This document shows, piece after piece, positions 61,103-64,000 of a stretch of 64,000 nucleotides of DNA; positions within the stretch are counted from its first letter, which is position 1, and each line of letters starts with the position of its first letter. Both the position numbers and the translations under genes were made by a program. The notes under the pieces are model-generated. The model saw nothing but the letters and a program-made list of their open reading frames with translations. It was not told where the DNA came from and did not search any database. Source of the stretch: Paraburkholderia domus (GTDB lineage Bacteria; Pseudomonadota; Gammaproteobacteria; Burkholderiales; Burkholderiaceae); assembly GCF_905220705.1 (NCBI RefSeq), contig NZ_CAJNAT010000001.1, positions 1-64,000 on the forward strand, in the 5' to 3' direction.

Positions 61103-62272
61103 ATGCGCCAGCAGTCCCATCGGTATGCCCGTCCCGCGCGCCTGCGCCGCGCAGCATTCGCCCTCGCCCTCGCCGGTATCGTCACGCTAGCCGCGTGCTC
61201 GAAGAAAGAAGCAGCTGCGCCCGCGCCGCGTCCGGTGGTCGCCGTCGCCGTGCATGCGGACGGCAGCGCGACGGCTGCGGCATCGTTGCCCGGCGAAGTG
61301 CAGGCGCGCTATTCCACACCGCTATCGTTTCGCGTCGGCGGCAAGATCATCGAACGGCGCGTACGCCTGGGGGACGTCGTGAAGAACGGGCAGATCGTCG
61401 CCCGGCTCGATCCGGCGGATGCACAGAAGAATGCCGCCAGCGCGCAGGCTCAACTCGACGCCGCGCAACACAGTCTCGTGTATGCGAAGCAGCAACTCGA
61501 TCGCGACCAGGCACAGGCGAAAGAAAACCTGATCGCGCCTGCGCAACTCGAACAGACCACCAATGCCTACGCTTCGGCCGCCGCGCAGCGCGACCAGGCC
61601 GCGCAGCAGGCGGCGCTGTCGAAAGACCAGTTGCAGTACACCACGCTCGTTGCGGATCACGCCGGCGTGATCACCGCCGAACAGGCCGACACCGGCCAGA
61701 ATGTGTCCGCGGGTCAAGCCGTCTACAACCTCGCATGGAGCGGCGACATCGACGTGGTCTGCGACGTGCCGGAAAGCGCGTTAGCCGCGCTCTCGGTCGG
61801 GCAAACCGCGAAGGTCACGCTGGCCGCGCTGCCGGGCCGCAGCTTCAATGCGCGCGTGCGCGAACTGTCGCCCGCCGCCGATCCGCAAAGCCGCACTTAC
61901 CGCGCCAAGCTGACGCTCGACAATCCCGGCCCGGATGTGCGCCTCGGCATGACCGCCGACATCGCGCTCTCAGCCCCCTCGCCCTCGGACTCATCGGCCA
62001 ACTCATCTGCGGATCAGAGCGGTTCCTTCACCGTGCCCGCCACCGCGTTGTTCCACGACGGCACGCAGCCGGCCGTGTGGGTCGTGCGTGCCGCGGATAA
62101 CGCGTTGGAACTGCGCCGCGTGACAGTCACGCGCTATAACGAGCGCACGATCGTGATCGGCCAGGGGCTCAAGGACGGTGAGCGCGTCGTACTGCAAGGC
62201 GTACACACCGTGACCGCCGGCGAAAAAGTCCACGTGATCCCGCCGCTGCATCCCGAGGACTTCGCTTCATGA
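61103..62272 (+). CDS. RND efflux pump periplasmic adaptor (lipoprotein)
   Basis: A 389-residue membrane-fusion protein. Signal peptide with lipobox LAAC (LAGIVTLAACSKKE), lipoyl/barrel-sandwich domain (FRVGGKIIERRVRLGDVVKN), alpha-helical hairpin rich in Ala/Gln (AQAQLDAAQHSLVYAKQQLD), beta-barrel and membrane-proximal domains. It links the inner-membrane pump to an outer-membrane channel. ATG 61103 is chosen; GTG 61070 would lengthen the n-region by 11. Its stop overlaps the next start as ATGA. Confidence 0.9.
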   Translation: MRQQSHRYARPARLRRAAFALALAGIVTLAACSKKEAAAPAPRPVVAVAVHADGSATAAASLPGEVQARYSTPLSFRVGGKIIERRVRLGDVVKNGQIVARLDPADAQKNAASAQAQLDAAQHSLVYAKQQLDRDQAQAKENLIAPAQLEQTTNAYASAAAQRDQAAQQAALSKDQLQYTTLVADHAGVITAEQADTGQNVSAGQAVYNLAWSGDIDVVCDVPESALAALSVGQTAKVTLAALPGRSFNARVRELSPAADPQSRTYRAKLTLDNPGPDVRLGMTADIALSAPSPSDSSANSSADQSGSFTVPATALFHDGTQPAVWVVRAADNALELRRVTVTRYNERTIVIGQGLKDGERVVLQGVHTVTAGEKVHVIPPLHPEDFAS

Positions 62273-64000
62273 GCACCACGCATGAAGAAGGACGCTTCAA
62301 CCTGTCCGCTTGGGCGCTGCGCCATCAGGCGCTGGTCGTTTTCCTGATCGCGCTCGCTACCGCGTTCGGCATTCTCGCCTATACCCGCCTCGCGCAGTCC
62401 GAAGACCCGCCCTTCACGTTCCGCGTGATGGTGATTCGCACCTTCTGGCCCGGCGCGACCGCGCGCCAGGTGCAGGAACAGGTCACCGACCGCATCGGTC
62501 GGAAATTGCAGGAAACGCCCGCGATCGACTTCGTGCGCAGTTACTCACGCCCCGGCGAATCGCTGATGTTCTTCTCCATGAAAGACTCGGCGCCGGTCAA
62601 GGACGTGCCCGAAACCTGGTACCAGGTGCGCAAGAAAGTCGGCGATATCGCGACAAGCTTGCCGCCAGGCATTCAAGGCCCGTTCTTCAACGACGAATTC
62701 GGCGACGTCTACACCAACATCTACACGCTCGAAGGCGACGGCTTTTCCGCCGCGCAACTGCACGACTACGCGGACCAGTTGCGCACGGTGCTGCTGCGTG
62801 TGCCGGGCGTCGGCAAGGTCGATTATTTCGGCGATCCGGATCAGCACATCTACATCGAGATTGCCAACACGCAACTCACACGTCTCGGCATCTCGCCGCA
62901 GCAACTGGGCCAGGCCATCAATTCGCAGAACAGCGTCTCGCCGGCGGGCACGCTGACCACCACCGACGACCGAGTGTTCGTGCGCCCCACCGGTCAGTTC
63001 AAGGACGTCAACGCACTCGCCGACACGCTGATTCGCATCAACAACCGCTCGTTCCGTCTCGGCGACATCGCGACCATCAAGCGTGGCTACGACGATCCAG
63101 TCGCCACGCAAATGCGCGCCGGCGGCAAGGCGGTGCTCGGCATCGGCGTAACGATGCAGCCGGGCGGCGACGTGATTCGTCTGGGCAAAGCGCTCGATCA
63201 GGAGATGGTCAAGCTGCAGACTTACCTGCCCGCCGGTTTACACCTGGTCGAAGTGTCGAGCATGCCGAACGCGGTCGCGCGTTCTGTCGACGATTTTCTC
63301 GAAGCCGTCGCCGAAGCGATTGCAATCGTACTGGTGGTCAGCCTTCTGTCTCTCGGCGTGCGCACCGGCATGGTGGTCGTGATCTCGATACCTGTCGTGC
63401 TCGCCGTCACGGCGCTGTGCATGTATCTATTCGACATCGGGCTGCACAAAGTGTCGTTGGGCACGCTGGTGCTCGCTTTGGGGCTCCTGGTGGACGACGC
63501 CATCATCGCGGTCGAAATGATGTCGGTGAAGCTCGAGCAAGGCTGGAGCCGCACACGCGCCGCAGCCTATGCGTACACCAGTACGGCCTTTCCGATGCTG
63601 ACCGGGACGCTCGTGACCGTCTCCGGCTTCCTGCCGATTGCTTTGGCGAAGTCGAGCACAGGCGAATACACGCGCTCGATCTTCGAGGTGTCGGCGATCG
63701 CGCTGATCGCGTCATGGCTCGCGGCCGTGGTGCTGATTCCGCTGCTCGGCTATCACATGCTGCCGGAGCGCAAACGTCAGGAACACGAAGCGGAAGATCA
63801 CGAACACGACATCTACGACACCCGTTTCTATAAGCGGCTGCGTGGCTGGATCGGTTGGTGCATCGAGCGGCGTTTCGTCGTGCTGGCGATCACCGTCGTG
63901 TTGTTCATTCTGGCCATGGCAGGCTTCACGCTGGTGCCGCAGCAATTCTTCCCGAGCTCGGACCGTCCCGAGTTGCTGGTAGATGTGCGCTTGCCCGAAG
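62269..64000 (+). CDS. RND efflux permease (AcrB-like), truncated by window end
   Basis: About 577 codons of an inner-membrane RND pump. The N-terminus FNLSAWALRHQALVVFLIAL is TM1; porter-domain sequence follows (WPGATARQVQEQVTDRIG, PGIQGPFFNDEFGDVYTNIY), and TM4 contains GLLVDDAIIAVEMMSVKLEQ with the proton-relay Asp pair. The ORF continues past 64000. Substrates are unknown; the gene is translationally coupled to the adaptor and no outer-membrane channel gene is visible in the window. Confidence 0.92.
   Translation, partial: MSTTHEEGRFNLSAWALRHQALVVFLIALATAFGILAYTRLAQSEDPPFTFRVMVIRTFWPGATARQVQEQVTDRIGRKLQETPAIDFVRSYSRPGESLMFFSMKDSAPVKDVPETWYQVRKKVGDIATSLPPGIQGPFFNDEFGDVYTNIYTLEGDGFSAAQLHDYADQLRTVLLRVPGVGKVDYFGDPDQHIYIEIANTQLTRLGISPQQLGQAINSQNSVSPAGTLTTTDDRVFVRPTGQFKDVNALADTLIRINNRSFRLGDIATIKRGYDDPVATQMRAGGKAVLGIGVTMQPGGDVIRLGKALDQEMVKLQTYLPAGLHLVEVSSMPNAVARSVDDFLEAVAEAIAIVLVVSLLSLGVRTGMVVVISIPVVLAVTALCMYLFDIGLHKVSLGTLVLALGLLVDDAIIAVEMMSVKLEQGWSRTRAAAYAYTSTAFPMLTGTLVTVSGFLPIALAKSSTGEYTRSIFEVSAIALIASWLAAVVLIPLLGYHMLPERKRQEHEAEDHEHDIYDTRFYKRLRGWIGWCIERRFVVLAITVVLFILAMAGFTLVPQQFFPSSDRPELLVDVRLPE

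Overview
The window is GC-rich, densely coded and carries betaproteobacterial gene families throughout: a kgu (2-ketogluconate) operon, a PrkA/YeaH/SpoVR operon, many LysR regulators, two Tar-like chemoreceptors, and DUF1488, PGDYG and DUF2795 proteins. The best fit is a chromosomal segment of Paraburkholderia or Burkholderia. I see no rRNA, tRNA, CRISPR array, phage or insertion sequence. About 60 protein genes are called, including three under 60 codons: an Ile-rich leader peptide, a 50-residue orphan and a 49-residue CydX-like protein.

Layout. 0-5.7 kb: the start of ilvA (minus) behind what reads as a complete ribosome-mediated attenuator; the mprF-acvB lipid pair; a hotdog thioesterase; a small orphan gene with a strong promoter and ribosome site. 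5.8-16.2 kb: two DHA2-type drug transporters, a PAS-PAS hybrid histidine kinase, a type-2 ferredoxin-NADP reductase, a chemoreceptor, two LysR regulators and a DUF1488 protein. 16.5-23.2 kb: a glycosyltransferase, a polar amino-acid ABC importer without its ATPase, kgtP, and an orphan nucleotidyltransferase-fold gene behind four evenly spaced operator half-sites. 23.3-28.5 kb: prkA-yeaH-spoVR. 28.5-38.6 kb: a 15-bp tandem repeat, a hydratase, a second chemoreceptor, a decayed ribose-type ABC operon (regulator and binding protein intact, permease frameshifted and internally deleted, ATPase gone), corA, a lipoprotein, and an orphan cydX coupled to a P-loop kinase. 38.8-44.3 kb: a saccharopine-dehydrogenase-like enzyme, Lrp, LysR, a Spy/CpxP-like protein, PGDYG, a DUF3022-like protein and a YhfC-type membrane protease. 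44.3-49.9 kb: kguE-kguK-kguT-kguD-ptxS on the minus strand behind a perfect 18-bp palindrome. 50-60 kb: the yeiE/yeiH pair, a GST, a ClC channel, a C45-like peptidase, DUF2795 coupled to an AraC regulator, a cupin and a LysR. 60-64 kb: a TetR regulator divergent from an RND efflux operon that runs off the end.

How the genes work together. Several blocks are self-contained circuits: MprF makes and flips aminoacyl-phosphatidylglycerol and AcvB is expected to hydrolyse it; the kgu operon imports, phosphorylates and reduces 2-ketogluconate under PtxS; the TetR gene probably represses the divergent efflux operon; the LysR at 12.3-13.2 kb has a textbook binding box in front of the divergent MdtD-like transporter.

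The items most worth a second look are the proposed Ile attenuator of ilvA, the operator array in front of the orphan nucleotidyltransferase, the ribose permease broken by expansion of a 7-bp repeat, the orphan CydX/kinase pair, and the low-complexity insertions inside PtxS and YeiE. All functional calls rest on motif recognition by eye; no database search was run.
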